A stretch of DNA of 64,000 bases from Caulobacter soli (lineage in GTDB: Bacteria; Pseudomonadota; Alphaproteobacteria; Caulobacterales; Caulobacteraceae), in contig NZ_CP049199.1 in the NCBI RefSeq assembly GCF_011045195.1, forward strand, positions 186,001 through 250,000. Direction: 5' to 3'. Under the pieces are notes generated by a model. That model made no database searches and had not been told where the DNA came from. It worked only from the letters and a program-made list of their open reading frames with translations. The position numbers and the translations under genes are program-made. Positions 56,122-64,000 of the stretch are shown here, one piece after another (within the stretch, counting starts at the first letter, position 1; every line of letters begins with the position of its first letter).

Positions 56122-57618
56122 TCAGATTTCCTGGTTGTACTTGCCGACCCGGTCGCCCAGGCGCGGCTTCACTTCCTGGCGGAACAGGGCCCGCATGTCG
56201 TCGGCCGACTGGGTGCTTTCGACCACGACCACGATCTCGGGCTTGTTGGACGAGGCGCGGACCAGCACCCACGAGCCATCGTCGAGGTGCACGCGCACGC
56301 CGTTGACGGTGATCACCTCGGTGATCTTGCGGCCCAGGATCGAGCCGCCGGCGGCGAACAGGTCCTCGTATTCCTTCACCACGTCGGCGACGACGCCGTA
56401 CTTCACCTCGTCGCCGCAGTGCGGGCTCATGGTCAGCGAGGTGAAGGCCACCGGCAGGGCCTTGCGCATGTCCGACAGCTTCACGCCGGGGTTGCGGTCC
56501 AGCATGGCCAGGATGGCGGCGGCCGCGGTCAGGCCGCAGTCGTAGCCGTAGCCCAGGTCGCCGTTCATGAAGAAGTGGCCGCTCTTCTCGAAGCCGGCCA
56601 GGGCGCCCAGCTCGGCGCTCTTGCGCTTGATGTAGCTGTGGCCGGTCTTCCAGTAGATCACCTTGCAGCCGTTGGCGGCCAGGATCGGGTCGGTGGCGTA
56701 GAGGCCCGTGGACTTGACGTCGACCACGAAGGTCGCGCCGGGGTTCAGCGGGGCCAGGTCGCGGGCCAGCATCAGGCCGATCTTGTCGGCGAAGATCTCC
56801 TCGCCCTCGTCGTCGACCACGCCGCAGCGGTCGCCGTCGCCGTCGAAGCCGAAGGCCAGGTCCGCGCCGTGCTCACGGACGGCGGCGGCCATCGAGTGCA
56901 GCATCTCGACGTCTTCAGGGTTCGGATTGTACTTGGGGAAGGTGTAGTCGAGCTCGACATCCATGCCGACCACGTCGGCGACGCCCATGCGCTGCAGGGC
57001 GTCGACCGCGAAGGCGCCGGCCGTGCCGTTGCCGCAGGCGGCGACGACCTTCAGGGGGCGGGTGATCTGGGCGCGCTTGGCGACGTCGGCGATGAAGCGC
57101 TCGGCCTCGCCCTCGACCCGGATCAGCTTGCCGCCATCACGCTCGACGAAGGCTCCGCCCAGCACGATGTCGCGCAGGCGGCCCATCTCGTCGGGACCGA
57201 AGGTCAGCGGCTTTTGGGCGCCCATCTTCACGCCGGTCCAGCCGTTCTCGTTATGGCTGGCGGTGACCATGGCCACGCAAGGGATGTCCAGGTCGAACTG
57301 GGCGAAGTAGGCGGTGGGCGACAGGGCCAGGCCGATGTCGTGAACCTCGCAACCGGCGCTGATCAGGCCCAGGATCAGGGCGTTCTTGATCGAGCTGGAA
57401 TAGGAGCGGAAGTCGTGGCCGACCACGATCTTCGACAGGCCCAGTTCGTGGATATAGGTCCCAAGACCCAGACCCAGGGCCTGCACGCCCAGCAGGTTGA
57501 TGTCGGGTCCGAACAGCCAGCGCGCGTCATATTCCCGGAACCCGGTCGCCTTGACCAAGGGTTCGTTCTCATAGGCGGCGGTATTCGGAACGAGATCGGC
57601 GCGGGGCTTGGAGAACAT
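56122..57618 (-). CDS. manB: Phosphomannomutase/phosphoglucomutase
   Basis: A 498-residue alpha-D-phosphohexomutase. The phosphoserine is S121 in TASHNENGWTG, the metal loop is FGFDGDGDRCG (about 265), the sugar-binding loop is FEKSGHFFMN and the phosphate loop RASSNKPE. It interconverts mannose-6-P/mannose-1-P (and the glucose pair), giving GDP-mannose precursors for gmd/fcl. The symbol is generic, and AlgC/Pmm names are equally used for this family. Confidence 0.92.
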   Translation of the reverse strand: MFSKPRADLVPNTAAYENEPLVKATGFREYDARWLFGPDINLLGVQALGLGLGTYIHELGLSKIVVGHDFRSYSSSIKNALILGLISAGCEVHDIGLALSPTAYFAQFDLDIPCVAMVTASHNENGWTGVKMGAQKPLTFGPDEMGRLRDIVLGGAFVERDGGKLIRVEGEAERFIADVAKRAQITRPLKVVAACGNGTAGAFAVDALQRMGVADVVGMDVELDYTFPKYNPNPEDVEMLHSMAAAVREHGADLAFGFDGDGDRCGVVDDEGEEIFADKIGLMLARDLAPLNPGATFVVDVKSTGLYATDPILAANGCKVIYWKTGHSYIKRKSAELGALAGFEKSGHFFMNGDLGYGYDCGLTAAAAILAMLDRNPGVKLSDMRKALPVAFTSLTMSPHCGDEVKYGVVADVVKEYEDLFAAGGSILGRKITEVITVNGVRVHLDDGSWVLVRASSNKPEIVVVVESTQSADDMRALFRQEVKPRLGDRVGKYNQEI

Positions 57619-57751
57619 CTGGGCTCGCTTGAAAGACTACGGGCAAGCTCTAGCCACGCGATCGTCCGCCGACTAGCGCATTCGTATGACATCGTTCCAG
57701 ACGCCGGTGGATCGACACGAATTAGGCAGTCCGTGCTCATCATGGTCCCGC

Positions 57752-57787
57752 GATGACCCGCCGCGAAATCTGCGGCGGCGGGTCATC
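57752..57787 (-). terminator. Probable terminator after purH
   Basis: Inverted arms gatgacccgccgc and gcggcgggtcatc (13 bp, perfect) with a 10 nt loop lie 11 bp downstream of the purH stop on the minus strand. The run of T residues after it is weak, so its efficiency is uncertain. Confidence 0.65.
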
Positions 57788-57798
57788 CTGGATCGGAA

Positions 57799-59388
57799 CT
57801 AGTGGCGGAAGACGCGCACGCCAGTGAAGGCCATGGTCAGGCCCAGCTTGTCGGCGGCTTCGATCACTTCCGGATCGCGCATCGAACCGCCCGGCTGGAT
57901 GATCGCCGTGGCGCCGGCTTCGGCGGCCTGGATCAGACCGTCGGCGAACGGGAAGAAAGCCTCCGACGCGCAGGCGCAGCCCTTCAGGTCTAGGCCGAAA
58001 TCGGCGGCCCGGAGCGCGGCGATGCGCGCGCTGTCCTTGCGGTTCATCTGGCCCGCGCCGACGCCCAGGGTCTGGCCGGCGCGGGCGTAGACGATGGCGT
58101 TGGACTTGACGTGCTTGCCCACGGTGAAGGCGAACAGCATGTCGCGCACTTCCTCGTCCGTGGGCTGACGCTGGGTGACGATCTTCAGGTCCGAGGCCTT
58201 GATGCGGGCGTCGTCGCGGGATTGAACCAGGAAGCCGCCGGCCACCGACTTGAAGGTGTCGCCGGTCGACAGGGCGTCCGGCAGACCGCCGGTCACCAGC
58301 AGGCGCAGGTTCTTCTTGGCGGCGAACACTTCGATGGCGTCGTCGTCGGCTTCCGGGGCGATCACCACCTCGGTGAAGATCTCGACCATCGCCAAGGCGG
58401 CCTCGCGGGTCAGGCGCGAGTTGACGGCGACGATGCCGCCGAAGGCCGAGGTCGGGTCGCAGGCCAGGGCCCGCTCATAGGCTTCGCGCTGGGTTCCGCC
58501 CACGGCCACGCCGCAGGGATTGGCGTGCTTGATGATCGCCACGGCCGGACCCTGGGCCGGATCGAACTCGGCGATCAGCTCGAAGGCCGCGTCGGTGTCG
58601 TTGATGTTGTTGTAGCTGAGCTCCTTGCCCTGCAGCTGGGTGGCCGTGGCCACCCCGACGCGCGGGTTCGGGAAGGCGTAGAAGGCCGCCTTCTGGTGCG
58701 GGTTCTCGCCATAGCGCATCACTTGGCGCAGCTCGCCGGCGATGGCCTTGCGGGCCGGGAAGTCCTGGCCCAGCTGGGCGGCGAACCAGGTGGAGATCGC
58801 CGCGTCATAGGCGGCCGTGCGGGCATAGGCGCGGGCCGCCAGGGTCTGGCGCAGGGCCAGGGTCGTGCCGCCGGTCTTCAGCGCTTCCAGCACTTCGGAA
58901 AGGTCGGTCGGATCGGTGCAGACGGCGACATAGCCGTGGTTCTTGGCCGCCGAGCGGATCATGGCCGGGCCGCCGATGTCGATGTTCTCGACGCATTCGG
59001 CGTAGGAACCGCCCTTCGCGACCGTGGCCTCGAACGGATAGAGGTTCACGTACAGGATATCGATGCCGCCGATGCCGTGGTCGGTCATCGCCTTGGCGTG
59101 CTCGGGGGCGTCGCGCACGCCCAGCAGGCCGCCGTGGACGATCGGATGCAGGGTCTTGACCCGGCCGTCCATCATCTCGGGGAACTGGGTCAGGTCCGAG
59201 ACGTCCTTGACCGGGACGCCGGCCGCCGCGATCGCCGCCTTGGTGCCGCCGGTGGAGACCAGCTCGACCCCGGCCGCGTGCAGGATCTGGGCGGCCTCGA
59301 CCAGGCCGGTCTTGTCGGAAACCGACAGGAGGGCGCGCTTTGGGGCGACGAGATCGGGGGCGGACGGATAGTCGGGGGCGGCGGGCAC
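57799..59388 (-). CDS. purH: Bifunctional AICAR formyltransferase / IMP cyclohydrolase
   Basis: A 529-residue bifunctional enzyme performing the last two steps of IMP synthesis. The N-terminal cyclohydrolase (about 10-160) has [25 protein letters not shown] and GRVKTLHP. The C-terminal transformylase contains the K-H catalytic pair in [14 protein letters not shown] and the late [14 protein letters not shown] and [17 protein letters not shown] at 59388 is chosen because AGGAG lies 7 bases upstream. The ATG at 59445 would add 19 residues without homology. Its next gene upstream is on the opposite strand. Confidence 0.96.
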   Translation of the reverse strand: MPAAPDYPSAPDLVAPKRALLSVSDKTGLVEAAQILHAAGVELVSTGGTKAAIAAAGVPVKDVSDLTQFPEMMDGRVKTLHPIVHGGLLGVRDAPEHAKAMTDHGIGGIDILYVNLYPFEATVAKGGSYAECVENIDIGGPAMIRSAAKNHGYVAVCTDPTDLSEVLEALKTGGTTLALRQTLAARAYARTAAYDAAISTWFAAQLGQDFPARKAIAGELRQVMRYGENPHQKAAFYAFPNPRVGVATATQLQGKELSYNNINDTDAAFELIAEFDPAQGPAVAIIKHANPCGVAVGGTQREAYERALACDPTSAFGGIVAVNSRLTREAALAMVEIFTEVVIAPEADDDAIEVFAAKKNLRLLVTGGLPDALSTGDTFKSVAGGFLVQSRDDARIKASDLKIVTQRQPTDEEVRDMLFAFTVGKHVKSNAIVYARAGQTLGVGAGQMNRKDSARIAALRAADFGLDLKGCACASEAFFPFADGLIQAAEAGATAIIQPGGSMRDPEVIEAADKLGLTMAFTGVRVFRH

Positions 59389-59672
59389 GGCGGAACTCCT
59401 GGCTAGTCTGGTTGGACGAGAAAACGGAGCCCAGGCGCGCGGCATATGAGGTTCGCGCTCCCCGATGGTTGCCCATCACTAGCGCCAGTCACGCGAACGG
59501 GCGGAAAATACGGAGGCGGGCGAGGGAGTCAATGTGCTGGGCGGCGACGGTCCGCGAGCCCGACGATTGGGTGGGGACTGGTTGGGTGCGCCGTTCCAGT
59601 GGCGGCTTTCACTGAGCCGTGGAAAGGGTTCCATCGGATAGTCGCCACCAGACGAGCCTTTAGTGTTGAGGG

Positions 59673-60395
59673 ATGTCCCAGCAGAACCCCAACCGTCGCG
59701 GCGCGATCCAAGGTCTTCTGTTGGTCGTGGGAAGCTTGTCGGCCGTCGCCGGTCCGGCTCTCTCTCAGACTCGCAGGGACGGTCCCTGGCTGATCACCAA
59801 GACCGACTACCCGCCCCGCCTGAAGGCCAGACTGGTTGCGCTGGAACAGGGGTGGACGGCCACCGATGTGGTGCTCCAGAAGAGCGATATCCGCGAAATC
59901 CGTGACTACCGCGGCTTTCTCGACACCAAGGCCAGGGACGCGAAGGACGAGGCGGCCAAGCTGGAGTTGGTGAACACCTATGTGAACACCCACGTCAAAC
60001 GCGTCGAGGACTACAGGCTGTACGCGGCGGATGACGTCTGGTCTCCGCCGGTCAACACCCTGACGATCGGCGGCGATTGCGAGGACATCTCGCTGGTCAA
60101 GTACTGGGGTTTGCGCCGGCTGGGATTCGCGGCCGAGGACCTGTTTCTGATCTTCGGCCTGTCGACGTTCAAGACCCCGCCGGAGGGGCACGCGGTGCTC
60201 GGCGCGCGGTTGCGGGACAAGCGTGTCTACGTCCTGGATATCCTGGAGACCTCGGTGATCCCGGGCAACGATCTCACCCATTTCGAACCGGCCTACGCGA
60301 TCAATACGATCGGCTTCTGGCAAGTGGACTATGCCGATCGCAAGGACGGCGACGCCTGGCGCATGCAGTTCCAGATGACCGGTACAGGCGGCTAG
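59673..60395 (+). CDS. Second transglutaminase-like cysteine peptidase (BTLCP family)
   Basis: A 240-residue secreted protein. The twin-arginine-free signal peptide (about 1-31) is cleaved near GPALSQ|TRR. The BTLCP domain has C136 in GGDCEDIS, H173 in EGHAVLGA and D189 in VYVLDIL. It is divergent in sequence from the BTLCP protein at 37.7 kb, with only the triad neighbourhoods alike. It is an isolated gene between purH and the histidine kinase, with no evident adhesin or LapD-like partner in the window. Confidence 0.88.
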   Translation: MSQQNPNRRGAIQGLLLVVGSLSAVAGPALSQTRRDGPWLITKTDYPPRLKARLVALEQGWTATDVVLQKSDIREIRDYRGFLDTKARDAKDEAAKLELVNTYVNTHVKRVEDYRLYAADDVWSPPVNTLTIGGDCEDISLVKYWGLRRLGFAAEDLFLIFGLSTFKTPPEGHAVLGARLRDKRVYVLDILETSVIPGNDLTHFEPAYAINTIGFWQVDYADRKDGDAWRMQFQMTGTGG

Positions 60396-60408
60396 CGGTA
60401 CGCCCCGC

Positions 60409-62136
60409 TCAGGCCAGCCGCACCGGTAGCACCGCGCGCACCCCCTCGACGGCGAAGGTCAGCTTGGGTTGACCGCCCAGGTCGGCCGCCACGCCGCGAT
60501 GTAGCAGCCGGGTGCCGAAGCCCTTGCGTTCCGGGGTCCGCACCGGCGGTCCGTCGCGCTCGGTCCAGGTCAGGATCGCGCCGTCCGGTCCTGTCGGCTC
60601 CCAGGCGATGACCACCTTGCCGGCCGGGGTCGACAGGGCGCCGTATTTCGATGCGTTGGTGGCCAGTTCGTGCACGGCCAGGGCCAGGGACAGGGCGGTG
60701 CTCGCCCCCACCCGTAGGCTGGGGCCGCTGATCGCGATCCGGTCCGGCTCCTGGTCGTCGACGAAGGGGGCGATGCCCTGAAGGACGATCTCCTCCAGCC
60801 CCGCGCCTTCCCAGCTTTCGCGGGTGAGCACGTCGTGGGCGGCCGACATCGCCAGCAGCCGGTCGATCAGCCGCTCGCGCACATGCACCGGGGTTTCGTC
60901 GGGCCGCAGGGTCTGGCGGGCGATCGACTGGATCGAGGCCAGGGTGTTCTTGACCCGGTGATTGAGCTCGTTGATCAGCAGGCGCTGGCGGGCCTCGGCG
61001 ACCTTGGTCTCGGTCATGTCCATGGCCATGCCGATATAGCCCTGGAACTGGCCTCGGGCGTCGATCTGCGGGCGGGCGTTGGCGACCATCCAGCGATAGA
61101 TGCCGCCGGCGCACAGGAACCGCGCCTCGAATCCGTAGGCGCGGGGACCCTCCGGCGCGTCGCGAGCCGCCGCGCGCTTGGCGCCGACCCCGGCGAGGTC
61201 CTCCGGATGGATCAGGCCGATCCACGCATCGCCCAGCAGAGCCTTCGCGTCGACGCCGGCGAATTCCGCGAAGGCTTCGTTGGCGAAGGTGATCCCGCCT
61301 TCAATCGAGGTCATCCAGACTGGGGCGGGCGCGGAATCGGCCATGGCCCGGAAACGCGACTCGCTCTCGCGCAGACGCTCCTCGGCCCGTTTGCGCTCGG
61401 TGATGTCGGTGTGCACGCCGATCCATTCGCGAATCGAGCCGTCGGCCTCCAGCACCGCCACGGCGCGGATCGCGAAGTCGCGCCAGACGCCGTCCTGTCG
61501 GCGCACCCGATGCTCGAAGTTGAACGGACCGCCCTGGGCGACGGCGGTGTTCCAGGCCTCGACGGTCGGCCCGGCGTCGTCGGGATGGACCGCGTCGGCC
61601 CAGCCGAAAGCCTGGTACTGGTCGAAGGTCTGGCCGGTCAGGCTGGCCCAGCCGGGCTGGTCGCCGACCATCCGGCCCGAGGCGTCGTTGGTCCACAGGA
61701 TGCCGTCCACCGCCCCGATCGCGGCCCGGAAGCGCGCCTCGCTGGCGGCCAGGCGGTCGTGGACCTCGACGCGGTCGGTGATGTCGCGAATGAAGCCGAG
61801 GAACACGCCGGCGCCGGGCTCGCCGAACGCGGCCAGAGACACTTCGATCGGGATCTCGACCCCGTCCTTGCGCACCGCCATCAGTTGCGACTGCTGGCGC
61901 GCGGCCGGTGGTTCGCCGGCGGCCAGGCGCTTGACCAGGATCTCGCGGTAGGCCGCCTGGTGGCGCAGCGGCGCCAGCACCTCGATCAGGCCCCGGCCCA
62001 GAACCTCGGCGTGAGTCCAGCCGAAGGCCGCCTCGGCGCGAGGACTCCAGTCGAGAATGACGCCCCGGACGTCCATCACCACGACCGGATCGATCGCGGT
62101 TCGTAAGATGGGCTGCAGAGCGGCGAGGTTCGTCAT
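60409..62136 (-). CDS. PAS-domain HWE-family sensor histidine kinase
   Basis: A 575-residue cytoplasmic kinase with no membrane segments. It has three PAS/PAC modules, at about 10-130 (VILDWSPRAEAAFGW), 140-260 (WTNDASGRMVGDQPGW, WADAVHPDD) and 270-385 (ITFANEAFAEFAG, WIGLIHPED). The HWE kinase core has the phosphoacceptor in INELNHRVKNTLASIQSIA (about 390), the RESWEGAGL motif and the ATP-binding AVHELATNASKYGAL, with WTERDGPPV later. HWE kinases are common in alphaproteobacterial light, redox and stress sensing. No response regulator is adjacent. The PAS ligand is unknown. Confidence 0.92.
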   Translation of the reverse strand: MTNLAALQPILRTAIDPVVVMDVRGVILDWSPRAEAAFGWTHAEVLGRGLIEVLAPLRHQAAYREILVKRLAAGEPPAARQQSQLMAVRKDGVEIPIEVSLAAFGEPGAGVFLGFIRDITDRVEVHDRLAASEARFRAAIGAVDGILWTNDASGRMVGDQPGWASLTGQTFDQYQAFGWADAVHPDDAGPTVEAWNTAVAQGGPFNFEHRVRRQDGVWRDFAIRAVAVLEADGSIREWIGVHTDITERKRAEERLRESESRFRAMADSAPAPVWMTSIEGGITFANEAFAEFAGVDAKALLGDAWIGLIHPEDLAGVGAKRAAARDAPEGPRAYGFEARFLCAGGIYRWMVANARPQIDARGQFQGYIGMAMDMTETKVAEARQRLLINELNHRVKNTLASIQSIARQTLRPDETPVHVRERLIDRLLAMSAAHDVLTRESWEGAGLEEIVLQGIAPFVDDQEPDRIAISGPSLRVGASTALSLALAVHELATNASKYGALSTPAGKVVIAWEPTGPDGAILTWTERDGPPVRTPERKGFGTRLLHRGVAADLGGQPKLTFAVEGVRAVLPVRLA

Positions 62137-62263
62137 CTGCCCTCCCTCAGCCGACGCGGTCGAAAACTGCTACAGGACGCGCCCGGGACTGTGAATTCCA
62201 CGGCCTCGGCGAGCGCCTGGGACGTAATGTCGCAGGAGTTGCGCGCGTTCCATCGCCGACGCC

Positions 62264-64000
62264 CTAGTGGTCGGCCGCCCGAACCAGCTTCCAGCGGATC
62301 TTGGCGCCCTTTTCAGGGCGGACCTGGCTCTTGAGCACGATGGCCCCGGCCCGGCGGGCATGGCCGTGATCGAAATAGGCCGAGGGCGCGATGCTCACGT
62401 CGACCGCGTCGTTCCTCAGCCACCAGCCGACATTGGACGCGCCCTTGATCAGTACGCTCTTGCCGTCGCGGGCCAGGGAGGCGCGGGCGTCGGGGTGCAG
62501 GTGGAACGTCGCCGAGAACGGCAGGTAGCGGCGCGGGCCGTCGGCGTTGGCCGCGCCGATCGGGATCAGGCTGTCCTCGCCGCGCAGTTCGTCGGCCTTG
62601 AGGTCCAGATAGAGGCGGCGGGCGTGGGTCAGGCCCAGACGCCGCCAGCCGTCATGCTGGATGTCCAGCCAGACGCCGATGTCGGCGTCGTGGCGCTTGA
62701 TGTCGACATCGACGGCCCCGTCGATCAACCAGGGGCCCAGGGCCTCGGAGCGCCAGCCCGACAGGGGGCGTCCGGCCGAACCGTCGCCCACCGACAGGGT
62801 CGAGGCGGCGTCGGACAGACGGAAGGCGTTGGCGCCGGTCGCCTCGGGGCTCCAGCCGCAGCTGGTGATCAGCCGGTCCTTGCCGCAGACGATCTCGACG
62901 GCGGCCGGCTGGGCGCAGGCGGCGACGCTGAGCATGCCCGTGGCGGGCGGACCGGCGTCGGCCATCACCTGGATGCTGCCGCCCTGCATCTTCTGATAGC
63001 CGACGTGGGGCGCGGTCTGGGGCGGGCGCGGGCCGTGGTCGTCATGGGCCAGGGCCGCGGCGATCCGCTTGGGCTCGACCGCTTCGCCGCCCTGGAAGGC
63101 CGCCAGGTGGCCGTCGGCCAGGGTGAAGAACCGCACCGAGGAGCTCAGACGGTCGATGGCGCGGGTCAGCGGCTCGGGCGGCGGGCGGCCGCGCTGGCCC
63201 AGGGCGTCGTCCAGGGTCAGCAGGTCGAACAGCAGCTCCAGCCCCGCCTCGGGCGAGCGGCTGGCGTGGCCGCCGTCGGGCAGGACGATGGCGTCGAGCA
63301 GGGCGCTGACCCGTTTGAGGCCTTGGGCCATCAGCCGGTCGCTGGCCTTGCCGGTCAGGGCGCAGCCGGCGATCGTCACGACCACGGCCCGCTCCAGCCG
63401 GCGGTGAGGGGCGTCCGAGGCCTTGAGCAGCTGGCGGGCGCCGCGGGCGATGTCCAGCGCCATGGCCGAGATCTCGGCGTCGGAGGCTTCGGGCGACAGG
63501 GCGCGGGCCGCGCAGGCCAGGTGGAACGTGCGCCGCTCCAGCCGCTCGCCGCTCCACGAGAAGGCGTTCCAGGTTCCGAACACCCGCCGCCAGTCCTGCA
63601 GCAGCCGCAGGGCCAGGCGCGCCGAGCCCGGGCCGGCCGCCATCAGGTGCGGCAGCCAGTCGAAGCCGTGCAGGGCGGTGGCGAACTGGCGCGTCGGGCT
63701 GGGCTGGTCGAACGGGTCGCCGGTCTCGCCCAGCCGCAAGGCGCCGCCGTCCAGGGCCATCACACCGTCCAGCAACTGGCGGCCGCGTTCGGGATCGACC
63801 GGACGGGGGTCGTGGGGATGGGCGGCGAGGCCGACCGGGCGCGGGCTGCTGATCGCGGCGCGATGCGGCGGCGAGCCGAACCATTCGCGTTCGAGGTTGC
63901 CCTTGATCGACGCGCTCAAGGCCTTGAAGAACAGGCCCTTCGGCGGCTTGGCTCGCCCACGGGCTTTAGGGCCGCCGGCCAGGGCGGAGGACTTGCGGGC
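62264..64000 (-). CDS. Heparinase II/III-like protein (partial, 5' end outside the window)
   Basis: The frame is open from 64000 to the stop at 62264 (about 578 codons) with no upstream stop, so the true start lies outside. A TTG at 63919 is merely internal. The visible part has an N-terminal alpha/alpha-toroid region (FDWLPHLMAAGPGSARLALR, WNAFSWSGERLERRTFHLA) and a C-terminal beta-sandwich (about the last 250 residues, with GVWLDIQHDGWRRLGLTHAR) matching heparinase II/III family proteins of Caulobacterales. Substrate and activity are unproven. In this group the gene is usually found near purH, which fits here. Confidence 0.88.
   Translation of the reverse strand, partial: ARKSSALAGGPKARGRAKPPKGLFFKALSASIKGNLEREWFGSPPHRAAISSPRPVGLAAHPHDPRPVDPERGRQLLDGVMALDGGALRLGETGDPFDQPSPTRQFATALHGFDWLPHLMAAGPGSARLALRLLQDWRRVFGTWNAFSWSGERLERRTFHLACAARALSPEASDAEISAMALDIARGARQLLKASDAPHRRLERAVVVTIAGCALTGKASDRLMAQGLKRVSALLDAIVLPDGGHASRSPEAGLELLFDLLTLDDALGQRGRPPPEPLTRAIDRLSSSVRFFTLADGHLAAFQGGEAVEPKRIAAALAHDDHGPRPPQTAPHVGYQKMQGGSIQVMADAGPPATGMLSVAACAQPAAVEIVCGKDRLITSCGWSPEATGANAFRLSDAASTLSVGDGSAGRPLSGWRSEALGPWLIDGAVDVDIKRHDADIGVWLDIQHDGWRRLGLTHARRLYLDLKADELRGEDSLIPIGAANADGPRRYLPFSATFHLHPDARASLARDGKSVLIKGASNVGWWLRNDAVDVSIAPSAYFDHGHARRAGAIVLKSQVRPEKGAKIRWKLVRAADH

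Overview
The window looks like a chromosomal segment of a high-GC alphaproteobacterium, most probably Caulobacter. The grounds are strong GC bias at third codon positions, a class I lysyl-tRNA synthetase, a very large NAD-glutamate dehydrogenase (GdhZ type), a TagA/WecG glycosyltransferase resembling holdfast HfsJ, an MHYT-GGDEF-EAL protein, HWE-type histidine kinase signalling, and palindromic intergenic repeats. No RNA genes, CRISPR arrays, insertion sequences or prophage genes were recognised. All assignments come from reading the sequence, without database searches.

Layout. 1-3.1 kb: an acyl-CoA dehydrogenase cut by the window edge, its probable MerR-type regulator, a divergent LexA/S24-like regulator without the catalytic serine, and a small hypothetical gene. 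3.4-17.5 kb: a fucose-containing surface glycan cluster. It holds UDP-glucose dehydrogenase copy 1, four glycosyltransferases, a WcaF-like acetyltransferase, two integral-membrane acyltransferases, a flippase, an O-antigen polymerase-like protein, and gmd/fcl for GDP-fucose. Several of these genes are visibly AT-richer than their surroundings. 18-25 kb: housekeeping genes (lysK, a DUF1330 protein, pgm, an isoaspartyl peptidase, a quinone oxidoreductase) interrupted by a repeat-dense 1.3 kb gap. 25.3-29.7 kb: the HfsJ-like transferase, a small membrane protein, an SDR, a UDP-glucuronate epimerase-like gene and UDP-glucose dehydrogenase copy 2.

30.3-41.3 kb: a second polysaccharide cluster with a beta-barrel porin, a Wzc-type tyrosine autokinase, a Wzy-like polymerase, a PssY-like initiating transferase, a periplasmic BTLCP cysteine peptidase, a metallophosphatase, a Wza-family export protein and galE. 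It also holds two small or secreted proteins of unknown role. 41.3-64 kb: mostly core genes (MHYT-PAS-GGDEF-EAL, HerA-like ATPase, AI-2E transporter, gdhZ, MFS, DUF418, dienelactone hydrolase, phosphomannomutase, purH), a second BTLCP peptidase, an HWE histidine kinase, and a heparinase II/III-like gene that runs off the right edge.

How the parts fit. pgm, galE, the two UDP-glucose dehydrogenases, the epimerase, the phosphomannomutase and gmd/fcl together could supply UDP-glucose, UDP-galactose, UDP-glucuronate/galacturonate, GDP-mannose and GDP-fucose. The two clusters would then assemble, polymerise and export one or two Wzx/Wzy-type glycans (capsule or exopolysaccharide).

The most striking structural signal is that the two UDP-glucose dehydrogenase genes are essentially identical over the whole coding sequence (one difference found in about 1.3 kb). 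They lie in inverted orientation about 24 kb apart, and the identity stops at the start codon and at the last codon. They flank the first glycan cluster, lysK, pgm and the HfsJ-like gene, and could mediate gene conversion or inversion of that segment.
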